DNA from: Cunninghamia lanceolata
Lineage: Eukaryota; Streptophyta; Pinopsida; Cupressales; Cupressaceae
Direction of reading: 5' to 3'
NCBI GenBank assembly: GCA_027924645.1
Contig: BSBN01001752.1
Location: forward strand, 16,297,001-16,361,000
Length of the DNA: 64,000 bases
The notes under the pieces: model-generated
Told to the model about the DNA's origin: nothing
Databases searched by the model: none
What the model saw: the letters and a program-made list of their open reading frames with translations, nothing else
Shown here: positions 1 through 11,458 of the stretch, piece after piece
Numbering within the stretch: position 1 is the stretch's first letter
Layout of the letters: each line of letters starts with the position of its first letter
Translations under genes and position numbers: made by a program

Positions 1-537
1 CTTTTGAGAGAGACAATTTGATCCTCAAGTTTTTCTTCATTTTCTTTAGCATCTTCAAGATTAGATTCAAGATGTCTGATAATTCTATCCATTTGGTGGC
101 AATCTTCTGATTTCTCCTTGAGAGATTGTCTTAGATTATCTTCAGTTTTTATTTTCTCTTCAATCTCTTGGGTAAACTTTATAACTCTTGATTCCATTTC
201 ATGTCTTACCATAATGACTTCTTTTGATAACTTTTCACATAATTTGGTTTTTCAGTCAGCTCTTCATTTGCATCATTAGCTTCACCTTGTCTTGCCGATT
301 GCTGAAGCAGCTCCTTTCTCTTTTTCATAGAGAGACTTAATTTTTCTTTTAGTTCTCTCATGAAATCATCAGCCTATTTGAGTCTTTCCTTTAATTCATT
401 GACTTCAGAGTTTGACTGTTCAAGATCCTCAAGGGTAGTCTTGAGTTGCTCCTTTAAACCATATGCATCTATTTGGATTCCCAGATCTTCCTCGAGCTGT
501 TAGACTCTGTTAGGAGGAACTTAGCTCTGATACCAAT
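1..537 (-). pseudogene. Copia element D, 5' internal region (coiled-coil gag-like remnant)
   Basis: Read on the minus strand, a primer-binding site complementary to initiator Met-tRNA (rc of gctctgatacca, about 523-536) is followed by a degenerate frame rich in Glu, Lys, Leu and Gln (for example LKEQLKTTLEDLEQSNSEV), which predicts a long coiled coil. The segment right after the binding site (CTCGAGGAAGATCTGGG on the minus strand) resembles the start of element C at 61400 (CTTGAGGAGATCTGGG). The globular gag N-terminus seen in C is missing here, so D seems to jump from its leader into a coiled-coil region. The frame carries stops and shifts and the element continues past position 1. This is clearly Copia-related; the role of the coiled coil is unknown. 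Confidence 0.6.
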
Positions 538-1597
538 TGTTGATAATTGAGAGGGGGGGTGAATTAGTTATCCTAATTATTTCCTCTTTCTAAACTTTCT
601 TATTAATCAATGCAGCATTAATTCAAACAAGCAAACATAACCATGAAATGGAGATACACATGACACAATATTTTTGACGTGGAAACCCTGTTAAGGGAGA
701 AAACCATGAGGTGATTAACCCAAAGATTATTCTCTATTAGAAGAATAAGGAAATACAAAATGGCACTTGCCAATTAGGGCTCACTACCTGAGCACACTGC
801 TCACAAGAGGCACACTGCCTACAAGAGACTCACTGTCTACAAAAAGAGTGTTATACAATACTTGAACTGATTGGTAGCATCTGCAAATGTTGGAGTTCAG
901 TTCTGGTTAGGCTCAGTACACTGATCTGCTGCACTTCATCTTTCCTCTTCTCTTAAGCTGCTTTCTTTCACATACCGAACCTTCCTTACTGCTTCTGATC
1001 TACTCTTCTACTTTTATTCGCACATAACTAACCACAACAACAACTCTCACAACTAAATCCATCTTGTATATATATCCGCACAAGTGATTTCATCACCTTT
1101 CTTGTCGGCACCCGGAATAGTCAATTCTTTTCACAAACTCTGATCTGTCGGCTGAATCCTTGCACACCAAGTAATGCGGATCAAGCATATACTTGTAGAA
1201 GTCATCAATCATGTCGGCTAGACATAACTTATGCCTTAAGAACCTTTTCCATCATCAGTAACACATCCAGAAAATAGTCTGATGTTCTGTTAGTCAGTTC
1301 TTCCTCTGTTCACACTGTCACTCAGGAACTCGGTACTCAAGTATTCATATCTTTTACCTCATCTATCATCGGAGGCTAAATCCTTGAAATCTATCACTCA
1401 ATGTAGTCCTCTTGACTTCCCCAAATCTGCACTTCACCAAGATACTTCCTCTGAGAGATCCGGACCTGTCTGTCGGACCTTGCCACATGCTTTGTTCTTG
1501 TTTACCGGACCACAATATTCTTCACTCTGACTTCCGGTAGAGACACACCATGTCCTATGGATGTGTGGGATGAACTTTGTTGCCATCAATGACAACA
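538..1597 (-). repeat. 5' LTR of Copia element D
   Basis: On the plus strand this runs from TGTTGATAATTGAG to ATGACAACA, so it has TG...CA ends in both orientations. It directly abuts a Met-tRNA primer-binding site on its left, which makes it the 5' LTR of a minus-strand element. It contains the usual Copia LTR motif (GACGTGGAAACCCTGTTAAG near 680) and serial short repeats around 780-845. Its outer end (CATCAATGACAACA) resembles the start of the LTR of element C at 60124, so D and C belong to related families in opposite orientation. The outer target duplication is off the window. Confidence 0.8.
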
Positions 1598-2520
1598 ATC
1601 ATGAATCCATATAGTGTTTCTTGCCAACACCATCAATATAGGTGGCATTGTACGAGGCTCAAATGAAGAGAACATATCATGTAAAGAAGCCATATGATGA
1701 GAGGCTCTAGAATCAAGAAGCCATTTACCTGATCTAGAACTTGTACTTGCACAAATTTCTTTACCTTTCTATTTGTGTTCCCCATTACCTATGCCTACAT
1801 GGCCTATTTTAGAAGATCCTAACCGTTTAGATGTAGAAGGAGGAGAAGAAGAACTAGGCAATTAAATATTGTTCTTTTGCAAAAGATGCTTTAATCCATC
1901 AATTTGTTTCTTATAACAATTATATTCATCATGCTTTGATTTCTTAGAATAAGCACAAGTGATTTTCTTCTTCTTAGATTTACCCTCTTTGGAAGAGGTG
2001 GAATGCTTATTAATTGATTTTGATTCTATCTTAGGTTTTGGTTTTTTCTTACCTTTTCCTTTTGATGATTGAGCGACCAATGCATGAATCTTAGGAAGTG
2101 CATCTAATTCAACAATCTTACCATGCTCTCTAGTTAAATGATCACATAACAACTCAAGAGAAGGCATAGTGAATGCATCACCTAAGACATCCATAGTGGA
2201 ATAAAAGGTAGAAGAAAACACTATATATGGCCCTTTCAACTTAGACAAAATAAAAAATATGCATTCCTTATTAGATTTATCTTTCCCACAACTTGTCAAT
2301 TGAGATCTCAAATCTTTGAACTTAACCAAATAATCCTTAGTGGAAGGAAATGTATCATGAGAAAGAGAAGTCAATTATGCCTCTATTTATAAAGCTCGTA
2401 AATCACTAACTTTTCTGAAGATATCTTTGTACTTATCCCATACTGGCTTAGATGTTTCACAATCCTCAATATGAAACAATAAACTATCAGAAACATGTAA
2501 AGTGATCAATCCCATAGCCC
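1598..2520 (-). pseudogene. Copia gag-protease fragment (element E)
   Basis: On the minus strand this encodes a Copia gag of the UBN2 type. The N-terminal part is at about 2520-2375 (ITLHVSDSLLFHIEDCETS, then KPVWDKYKDIFRKV); one clean frame follows from 2374 to 1862 with YLVKFKDLRSQLTSCG, a Lys-rich linker and a partial zinc-knuckle remnant (CAYSKKSKHDEYNC). After a stop, protease begins at about 1750-1680 with WLLDSRASHHMAS, where the usual DSGASHHM has Gly changed to Arg. The element ends where the LTR of D begins at 1597, so D most likely inserted into E's protease. The upstream side is joined abruptly to a Ty3 gag near 2510. Dead fragment. Confidence 0.75.
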
Positions 2521-3015
2521 TATCAAGTTTGTTCCTGTTGGGTCAAGTGCACCACAATACAAAACCAAACACATGGACTCATTAGGTCTCATATGAAAAA
2601 GTACCCTTCTCATTGTCATGATGAAGCGGTTGTTAAAATCAACAATTGTCTCATTGATTCCTTTCTTGAATGTAGTGAGCTCGTGGATGGCAAACTTGGG
2701 GTTGATCTTGTCCCCATACTGCAGTCTCAAAAATCTCATGAATTCTTCCCATGAGTTAATATAGTTATCAGGAAGTGCCTTGTACCATTCTTTGGCACTC
2801 TCTTGTAATGAGTGTACAAACAACTTCATCATGACATCCTTGGCTTCAATATCATACTCATCCGTGACGTTGATGAAGTGTCTAAGGTTTTCCTCATTGG
2901 TGACTGCATTGTTGCCTTGAAACCTTGGGATTTTCCCCCTTATTTCATTTGGAATTGGGTTAAGAAAATTAGGAATACCAAAGAAATCAATTTGTTTGTA
3001 CCTTTCATCTCCCAA
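2506..3015 (-). pseudogene. Ty3/Gypsy gag fragment (element F)
   Basis: A 169-residue minus-strand frame with the retrotransposon gag capsid signature: KIPRFQGNNAVTNEENLRHF, then VHSLQESAKEWYKALP, SWEEFMRFLRLQYGD and FNNRFIMTMRRV. This is the capsid domain that packages the RNA of Ty3-type elements. It stops where similarity switches to the Copia gag of E (about 2510-2520); no protease, RT or LTR of F is recognisable here. The join between two gag genes of different superfamilies in the same orientation points to insertion followed by deletion, or to recombination. The upstream limit past 3015 is not defined. Confidence 0.8.
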
Positions 3016-4448
3016 TGGTTGCCTTTGTGGGGGAAATATTTGTGCTTGCCTTCATTGTGCAGGCCTAACATTCTAAATGTTGCCATGCTGGTTAGCCTAG
3101 TTCTACTATGGTGGAATATTCTTGATTAGAGCATGGGCCTAATTTACACCCTGCTATCCCATTTGATGATGTTGTTGTTGTCATTGATGATTGTGAACCT
3201 CCTGCTAAGGTACATGATGCTCCGGCTATTGCTGATATACATTTTGGTTTAGGCCCTGTTGCTACGTACCTTGGTTTTGATAAGACAGAAGCAAAGGGGA
3301 GATTAGTCATTCCCAATCATTGGCCCTTAATCATCCTTATCCTATTGATGAACCTCTTCTCTATCTCCTTTATGACAACCTTGGCCTTGAAGATTGAAGA
3401 ATGTTCTAGGGATTAGGATAAGCTATTTTGGGACCCAATAGTTCCTATGATCAAAGTTCTCATATTCCCTATGAAATTTAGATTGATCTTGATCCAATGC
3501 AAACTATAAACCTTGATATTGAAGCAAACGTGACATTTTGTGTTTCCATGAATGATTGTTATGAGGTATGAGGAGATAAAATGAATTTTTATCGACCATT
3601 AGAGAAACAACACCAATAGAGAAAAAATAGACAACAATCAGATATAAAACCTCCCAAATCTGAATCAATACTGAAATTGAAGTCCTCCCAAGTAAAAAAA
3701 ATCACCAATTTCAACAATAATTCCAAGCAATGAGTTAAAAGTACCCAATAGGCCTCAAACTAGAAATATGATGTCTAAGGTAGAACCTAGAAAAATTGCA
3801 TGGATAGATCTAAAGATCACATAAATACCTTTGTAATACCTATAAGAAGTTGAAATTTTGACACCATGGGTGCAAGTTATGAGCTCAAAGGTGAAAATAC
3901 AAATACGGGCTTCAAACAACAAAATTTGGCACCTATAATAAAATTAATAGAAAATACCTAAACCACTATGAAATGCTTAGAACCATCTTTTCGTCACCTA
4001 TTTGTTTGCCAAAATTTGACTTTGTGGCAAAAAGTTATGGCTTCCATAAAAAATGCCATATTAGGGCTATTGAAGGGGCAAAAAAGGCCCCTTGGTGGTT
4101 TCTGGGTGGCTCGATGGTGGCCATTGGGTGGCTGACGAGTGGTGGAAGTAAAAATGGTTTGTTTAGGCGGTGGATAGACTGTAGAAATCAGAGATGATGC
4201 CTAGAAGCACTTCTTCTGGTGGTGGAACTAGGTGGAAAAACCCGTAGGGGTAGCAGTTCTAGGTGCTGGCGATGAAAAACACTATTGGAGATAGTGATCA
4301 TGCCAAAAACATTGGCCGCTATGGCGGAATGTGGTTGAGTTCAACCGGTGGAGGTGTCAAATCTCCCCGATGGCAAGGGTGACCACTGGTGGCTAGCACC
4401 AAAAGCACCTCTCTCTATGATAAAGCCCTATGGGGTTGGTAGGACACC
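3016..4448. other. Unclassified, old retroelement-like sequence
   Basis: No clear gene. The plus strand from about 3120 to 3410 reads as a partly open frame (LHPAIPFDDVVVVIDD, then EPPAKVHDAPAIADIHFGLG) that resembles spacer protein of Ty3 elements, but I cannot assign it. From about 3570 to 4440 the sequence is AT-rich with no supported frame; small frames there look like chance. Some of it may be the internal part of the element duplicated at 4449-6122. Confidence 0.35.
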
Positions 4449-5285
4449 AGGGGCTTGACCTCTTATAAATTTAAACCTCTTGCAGAGTGAAGATCTAGTG
4501 TTCATTAACCGCAAACTAGCAACTATGACTACCACCTAAAACAACAAACTGCTAGCAAATGAATTCCAACAACCCTTGAGGAGTAAGGATACCATATTTG
4601 ACATCAAATGATGCTACTATATAGATGCCATAACCTGTCGAGTGTAAAGGATGACATAGGCTCATGCAGGGCATGGAATATTCTGCCAAAGATACCACAT
4701 ACCACTAGATTATGCAGAAAACCACTGGACAAAAGCCCGACGCCTATGCAGGGATGACACAGGCAACTTCAGAGACATCAACAAGGACTCTACGGTCTCT
4801 ATAGTATAGGTCTGTATGGATTGTATGGAAATTTTTTGACCCAAAATTCTGTAGACCTCCAAAAATGGCTTAAAATCAACCTGCTTAGAAAATATGAGTG
4901 TTATATGTCAAAAAATGCAGAACATGCCATCTGGACACAATGGTGTAGTTTGTTTTACACCAGGATGCACCAAAACATTTCTTGGTAGAATTTCTTGAAA
5001 AATAGGGAAGGAGATCGTAGATCTAACACTTTGATACCATGTAAGAGTCGTCAATGGACTCAAGAAAGCCCAAGATCACTTGCAATCAACACAAATTCCA
5101 CAATAAGAGAGATAAGCAATAATAAAGCTTTATTGCTAAGGAAAATATGATGCATATAATGGTACAGAATATACAATATATGACTCACACATAATGTACA
5201 AGAGATGCCTTGCTTATAAAGACAAGGTTAAGAGGTAGGACTAACTAGGATGATGACAAGTGTAGGATAATATCACATGACAACT
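4449..5285. repeat. 837-bp tandem duplication, copy 1
   Basis: This unit, from AGGGGCTTGACC to ATCACATGACAACT, is repeated head to tail from 5286. It contains the rc of a Met-tRNA primer-binding site (ATCTAACACTTTGATACCA, about 5021-5039) followed by TGTAAGAGTCGTC at 5040, which reads as the end of a 5' LTR of a minus-strand element. Each unit is therefore internal sequence plus about 246 bp of LTR. No protein-coding frame is evident, so the element looks non-autonomous. Confidence 0.85.
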
Positions 5286-6122
5286 AGGGGCTTGACCTCT
5301 TATAAATTTAAACCTCTTGCAGAGTGAAGATCTAGTGTTCATTAACCGCAAACTAGCAACTATGACTACCACCTAAAACAACAAACTGCTAGCAAATGAA
5401 TTCCAACAACCCTTGAGGAGTAAGGGTACCATATTTGACATCAAATGATGCTACTATATAGATGCCATAACCTGTCGAGTGTAAAGGATGACATAGGCTC
5501 ATGCAGGGCATGGAATATTCTGCCAAAGATACCACATACCACTAGATTATGCAGAAAACCACTGGACAAAAGCCCGACGCCTATGCAGGGATGACACAGG
5601 CAACTTCAGAGACATCAACAAGGACTCTACGGTCTCTATAGTATAGGTCTGTATGGATTGTATGGAAATTTTTTGACCCAAAATTCTGTAGACCTCCAAA
5701 AATGGCTTAAAATCAACCTGCTTAGAAAATATGAGTGTTATATGTCAAAAAATGTAGAACATGCCATCTGGACACAATGGTGTAGTTTGTTTTACACCAG
5801 GATGCACCAAAACATTTCTTGGTAGAATTTCTTGAAAAATAGGGAAGGAGATCGTAGATCTAACACTTTGATACCATGTAAGAGTCGTCAATGGACTCAA
5901 GAAAGCCCAAGATCACTTGCAATCAATACAAATTCCACAATAAGAGAGATAAGCAATAATAAAGCTTTATTGCTAAGGAAAATATGATGCATATAATGGT
6001 ACAGAATATACAATATATGACTCACACATAATGTACAAGAGATGCCTTGCTTATAAAGACAAGGTTAAGAGGTAGGACTAACTAGGATGATGACAAGTGT
6101 AGGATAATATCACATGACAACT
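5286..6122. repeat. 837-bp tandem duplication, copy 2, running into the full LTR
   Basis: Second copy of the unit at 4449-5285. I found three base differences, near 5430 (GGATACC versus GGGTACC), 5755 (TGCAGAA versus TGTAGAA) and 5927 (AACACAA versus AATACAA), which is about 0.4%. The LTR starts at 5877 and continues past the end of the repeat to somewhere around 6300. Copy 1 therefore holds only a truncated LTR, as expected from unequal recombination within one insertion. Confidence 0.85.
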
Positions 6123-7500
6123 AGAGCATAAGATGCCAACTAGAGGATAAGATCACACGTGTAGGATAAGATCACATGACAACTAGAAACATCTAGAAAG
6201 ATACCTAAGTCAACTTAACATGTGAACATGTGTGAATAGATTCTAACTAATAACTAGTTAGATAACGTGCCTAGTTCACACTACAAAGGGGAAACCAGTT
6301 AGGTAATACCCCTATTCACACTAACGACCACTACCCCTCTAATTAAAGTTTCAATAAAAAGGTAAATAACTAAATATTCATAAGAGACTCCTAGAATATT
6401 ATAGGATATGGTGAAGGATGAAATATGTTTATCTAGACGTTGAGTACCATCACCATGGAAACTAGGAAAACCCTTTCTAGATCCATGTGGAAAATCATGT
6501 CATTCTTGGAATGATAGAGGTCCAATGTTGTTTCCCCATGTCAACAGTTGAATTGGGACTTCATGTGCATTTTTTCCATTATTTCCCATCACAAAGTTTA
6601 TATTACTTAAAAATTAATAATTTTGAAAGTATGGAATTACTGGTATAGTCTAAAAAGTAATGATTTTGTATGTGTATGTCATTGCAATATCCTAGAAAAG
6701 AATAATTTGTAGGTACTCTCACTACATAAATGATTTGGCAAGGGTATTGTAGCTATAGTAGTGATAAGTTTGTAGGTATAGTCACCGTGCCAATGATAAT
6801 TTGTAGGTACAATCACTATAGTAGCAATCTGGCAAGCATTGGGTCATTGTAGTAGTGATAATTTGTAGGTATAGTTTCTACATAAATGATTTGGCAAGGG
6901 TGCTATTTCTATAAGTGATAATTTGTAGGCATAGTCATTATAACAATAATTTAGCATGTGTACTTTCATTGTAGCAGTAATAATTTTTAGGTATAGTCAT
7001 TGTAGTAGCAATTTGACAAGTGTGAAATCACTTTAGCAGTCAAGGGAGCAGTTGTGAGATGAAGGAAATTGATGGTAGTTGATGAAAAGTAATGTAAAAC
7101 CATTCCAAAACCCTAATGCATCCTCATGGCTATGCTATAAAAGTGACAAAATCTATTCTTTAACCTACATCAATCAAAATTGGTTGATTGTATAATAGTG
7201 TGTCCCACTTGTGGGACATCTTAATTTTTTGCTTGAAATCACATATTTTTAAAAAATTAATGATTTAAGCCTATAGGGGTTCCACCTAAGGGGGTTTGAT
7301 TAAAGACAATTAGATCAAATCCCCTTGGATAGAACACCCTAAGCTTAAATTAAACCCCTAATGGAATCTCCTCTACACCTATCAAAATGTTGATAAGAAA
7401 ATAATTTTGCTTCACCTTTTGGGGGATCAAATGAAGTCATTCAAAATTCTATTTTTTAAGTACATAGACCTTATTATTACCTTTATAAAAATTAAAATAT
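6123..7500. other. LTR remainder, degenerate minisatellite and flank of element A
   Basis: 6123-about 6300 is the rest of the LTR that begins at 5877; its end could not be fixed. From about 6700 to 7050 there is a degenerate tandem array whose units share GATAATTTGTAGGTATAGTCA with spacers of about 40-75 bp ending in variants of GTAGTAGCAATTTGGCAAG. The rest, up to the insertion site of A at 7505, is unremarkable AT-rich DNA with no supported gene. Confidence 0.55.
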
Positions 7501-7505
7501 GTATT
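7501..7505. repeat. Target-site duplication of element A (left copy, GTATT)
   Basis: GTATT lies directly before the LTR at 7506 and again directly after the other LTR at 58059-58063. A perfect 5-bp match across 50 kb fixes both ends of the nest. Confidence 0.85.
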
Positions 7506-8388
7506 TGTGGAGGCTGAAAGTTGTAAATGGAGAAAAAACAAAGCACAAGTTACTTTCACTCCAAATGCAAATCACCTCATCGATAGAGCATAAAAGGAAT
7601 GCACCCGAACTCCTTTGGATATGTTCTCTTTGATTCAAATGATAGTACCTTATGTAGTTTTTTCAATTACTTTAGCATAACCTTGGCATATGATAATGGA
7701 TGATGAGATTCAACAACATAAGTTTGCAATAATGAATGTGGATGAATTTGGTTTGAGAGAGGATTTATTTATAGTTTTCCAGAAATCATGATCAACGGTA
7801 GAGGATGATTGAAGAAATCAATGGCTAAGAATGATTGAGAGGATTTGGAGGAATGAGAGAGTGACAAGTGTCCTTTTTCTCTCATGAATTATGGGAGTTA
7901 ATAGGCTTGATTGGCTAGTTGATTGAATTGATTGATCTGTCATCTGAATAGATTGATTAGTCAACTCACTTGATTGATCTGTTAAATTAGAATAGATTGA
8001 GAGTGATTGATGAAGTTATGTGAGGAAATTATGGTGAGAGGAGATAATAGGGAAATTAATTATTTAATTTCATGTGCAAATGAATAAATAAATAAAATAA
8101 TAAATTTTATTTATTTGGAGGAAATATAATATTAGTTTTAATTAAATAAATCATTCAAATTTATTTAATTAATGTGTGGAGGGAAATTAGCTTAATTACT
8201 TAATTAGGAATTATTTAATTAATATGGAGGAATAAGATAAAAAGACTAAAGAGATGGATGAATTTAATTAAATAATTAAGAATTATTTAATTAATATGGA
8301 AGAATGGAAATTGAATAATTAAGTCGAGAAGTGATGCGAATCTGATGCAATGATACAAAAATGCATTGGTGAATTTTAGGTGTCTACA
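7506..8388 (-). repeat. 3' LTR of element A
   Basis: Plus-strand ends are TGTGGAGGCT and GGTGTCTACA. It matches 57163-58058 along its length, with scattered substitutions and small indels. On the minus strand it starts TGTAGACACCTAAAA, close to the start of the G LTR (TGTATACACCTAAAA), which shows that A and G are relatives. The interior is rich in ATTTAATTAA runs. Confidence 0.9.
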
Positions 8389-8402
8389 TTTTCTCCCTCT
8401 TT
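8389..8402 (-). promoter_or_regulatory. Polypurine tract of element A
   Basis: On the minus strand the bases before the 3' LTR are AAAGAGGGAGAAAA, an all-purine run in the position that primes plus-strand DNA synthesis. It confirms the minus orientation of A. Confidence 0.8.
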
Positions 8403-8803
8403 GAGATGATGTTTTATAACATCACTTCAAAGAAAAATACAGTAATGGTGAAATGCCCTAGTGAAGCGGTGACTTGCCCCAGTGAAGCGGTGACTTGCCC
8501 CAGTGAAGCGGAGGGGTGATAAAGGTGATGCCCCTTCAAGAGATTATTCAAGTTTTATTGGGTAAACTCTTGAAAAAGGAAGAAAAGAGGTTAGAAGGGC
8601 GATATGGTGATGAAATTAGGTTATATGAAGGAGAAATGTGAAAATTTGGTGCAAGAATAGAGAAAAATGGGAAGAGAATGAGGGATAGGGGGATAAATTA
8701 GGGCTTGGGGGGCTACAAATAGGGTTTGGGGGGTCCATAATCCTCATTTGCACTCATTCTTCTTAGAAATCTAGAGCCCTCTAGAACACAATAGAGAAGA
8801 GAA

Positions 8804-11458
8804 ATGGCGAACATTCCAGCACATAGACATCATACGAAGCCCGTGTGGACACACTAGCAGCCAGCTAGGTCAAGCACTACAGTATGTATCCTATCCTTGG
8901 ATCCTTGGGGTAGACATAGGTGCAATAAGTGCTAGGGAAACTATGACAAATAAAAGCATGCTTTTAGCGGTTTGGCTCAATTGTCGCATGATGCTTGCAT
9001 TTGTAGGATAGATGTGTTCTTTTGACATAGTTTGGTGCATCTATCACCTAAATGTGTGCATTTGATATAGCAGTGTGTAGTTGTGTGATTAATATGCAAG
9101 TTATTGTAGCAAGATGGCGCAAATGTAGGGCAGAGTGACGCATTTGCAAAAGTGAAGCACTTTTGGAAGCTAGGTTGATGCAATTGTTGTAGCAAGGAAA
9201 ATTTGTAGGGTAAAGTGGTGCTATTGCAATAGTGGCATGCAAATGTAAGATAAAGTGACACAATTGTGGTAGATATGCACAATTGTAGGCTAGAGTGACA
9301 ATTTTGTAAAAGTGAAACACAATTGTAGGATAAAGATGCAGTTTTGTAGGAAAAGATTTAACTAATGATGTGTGTGTCATGGATGCAGATAGAATTGGAC
9401 CTAATTATGTCATGGGAGTGCCAATTGTTGATGATGGCACTGAGACCTAGCTTGAATGATATGGAGATGGAGTTTCTAGGATCTATTGGATTGTGGTACA
9501 TCACATTCATGCCTAAGATTTGGGCACATCATGCGATGATGACAACATTGGTGGAGAGATGGCATAGTGAGTGGAGTGCATTTATCTTTCCGATAGGTAA
9601 GATCACCATCACTCTGGAGGATATTTGGAGGATACTACGGATCCCCATCCATGGGGAGAGAGTTATCTATGAAATTATTGGAGGTGAGGAGTCTCTAGAG
9701 AGAGTGTTTATGATCGATGATATGAGATTAGATGAGGGTGAGTTTGATCTCAGGTGGGGGGATGTAGAGGTTTGATGCATTGTCTTTTGTTGTAGTGAGA
9801 TTGATTGGGGGTTTACTAGTGCCTAATCAGAGATCTCAGGGGTTTGCAACTTGGTGGGGATGAGTTTTGGAGAGGATGTTGATGGATGTAGTTGTGTATG
9901 TGTGGGGTTCACGCATACTAGCATAGTTATATAATGGGATACACTAGGTTGTATACAAGTCAGGACAGATCCTTAGCTGTGGTGTTACATTGTTGCACAT
10001 ATGGGCTTGGGAACATATCATTTTCATGTGCCCCATAGTAGATCAGATGAGACTAGTATGTATGCCATATGTATACATGTATGATGGGGTATTACGGCAT
10101 TGGCATTTGGGAGATATAGCATATTGGAGTCATATTTTTGATGAGATGGATATAGTTATTTGGAGACCATGACAATTATGTGAGACATGGGATGGGGATG
10201 CTGAGCATTTAGTGTACATTAGGCATAAATGGTAGATCATGGGGTGCACACCTCATATTATAGAGTGCTACATGCCTGAGAGGGTACTACGACAGTTTGG
10301 TGTATGACAAACATAGCCTTTATAGGAGGCAATTTTTGCTAGGACAACATGAGAGGCAGATAAATAGGGTCCACCAGTGGATTGAAATGTGGTTATTGTA
10401 GAGTTTGAGGGGCTGATGCAAGTGCTTTGGGTTAGAGTTACAAATGTGGAAGATGTCGTATGACTCCAAAGTATGATGTATGGTGGGTGACCAATAGGAC
10501 AGTATGATTGACTATTTCAGAGTGATATGAGGAAGGAGGAGGCAGGGAGGGGTTGGGAAGGTTGGAGGGTGGATGGGAGATAGTGATGAGGAGGGGAGGG
10601 GCTAGGGATAGAGGAGAGTGGAGATTGGGTAGCCCTCTAGAGCACAGGCAGATGGAGATGAAGGGTGCGATGGAGGGGTAGAGGTGGCTATTGTGCAGGT
10701 ACATGCATTGGGAGGGGATGGGGGAGTGGATGGTGGTGATGATAGAGATGGTATAGGTGAGGAGGTGGGTCAAGAGGAGGAGGTTGAGAGGGTGGAGATA
10801 GTTGGTGGGGATGAGGAGGATCTACAGTTATGACTGGTGACAATATTGTTTGAGCAGGATTCCTTAGTCATAGAGAGGGACCAAGCTCAAAGTGAGGTAC
10901 AGAGGTTGCAGGGTTTACTAGTACAAAGGATAGTAGAGAGGAATGCTGAGGGGGTTTGATGGTAGTAGGTAGAGTTACTGGCAGTGAGGCTTTGACAAGA
11001 GTAGGATTCTTCTAGAGAGATGGTATAGACATAGGCACTAGTGCAAGCACCTACAGATGGGGAGATTATTCATTTGATGGCTTATAGATGTAATGATGGC
11101 CATGAGACAGAGGACAAAGACACAAATGGATCACTATAGGAAGGATAAATATCCTTCCTAGGCTGTATTAGGTGGTGGTTATTTGATGCAACAACTTGTG
11201 ACAAAGTTGTCACGGTTGTAGAGGAAGACTACACAGTTGACTCAAGAGGTCAAGTATTACAAAGGTCTATATGAGAGTGTGATTCCTACAAATCGACAGG
11301 CTCCAAGTTTAGCTACATGGAGTCGTTCAAGGGCCTCGACATCAACGAAGTCAAGGGGTTCAGTGATGGGGCCACTACCTCTAGTACCACAACCAAGAGC
11401 ACAACCATTACCTTTGGGGGCACAACCTTCACCTTCGGGAGAGGGGAGCTTGGCTTAG
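8804..11458 (+). pseudogene. Antisense plant-mobile-domain (PMD) gene of element A
   Basis: A decayed gene running against pol just inside the 3' LTR. A TATA-like box (CTACAAATAGGG, about 8708) precedes ATG at 8804; the short first exon (MANIPAHRHHTKPVWTH, then a stop) ends near CCAGCTAG/GTCAAG (8866) or CACTACA/GTATGT (8881). The acceptor GGATGCAG lies at 9388. Exon 2 carries the PMD: FLGSIGLWYITFMPKIW, VERWHSEWSAFIFPIGKI, TLEDIWRILRIPIHGE, and further on WAWEHIIFMCPIVD, IIECYMPERVLRQFG. A Gly-rich stretch, a coiled coil (ERDQAQSEVQRLQGLL, about 10880) and a C-terminal block (YYKGLYESVIP ... SRGSVMGP, to about 11370) follow. The domain matches the antisense gene of element G almost without gaps. 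PMD proteins of the MAIN/MAIL1 type act in silencing and genome stability in plants; the role inside a transposon is inference. Several stops and frameshifts make this copy dead. Confidence 0.75.
8882..9388 (+). repeat. Putative intron of the PMD gene, made of short repeats
   Basis: Between the donor (GTATGT, or GTCAAG a little earlier) and the acceptor GGATGCAG lies a degenerate array with units of about 30-38 bp built on AATTGTAGGATAAAGTGACAC, from about 9000 to 9360. The apparent open frames on the minus strand here are by-products of the repeat. The equivalent interval in element G is also repeat-filled, with a different unit. Confidence 0.5.

Noticed and set aside
523..537. A tRNA gene at a Met-tRNA-like sequence (also at 5021, 5858, 30703 and 61358)
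   Set aside because: Each is only a 12-18-base primer-binding site beside an LTR; no cloverleaf is present.
8977..9380. Two overlapping minus-strand frames of about 100 codons
   Set aside because: They lie in the tandem repeat of the PMD intron and translate the repeat.
10438..10773. 111-codon minus-strand frame in the PMD region of A
   Set aside because: Antisense of the Gly/Glu-rich part of the PMD gene; no independent support.
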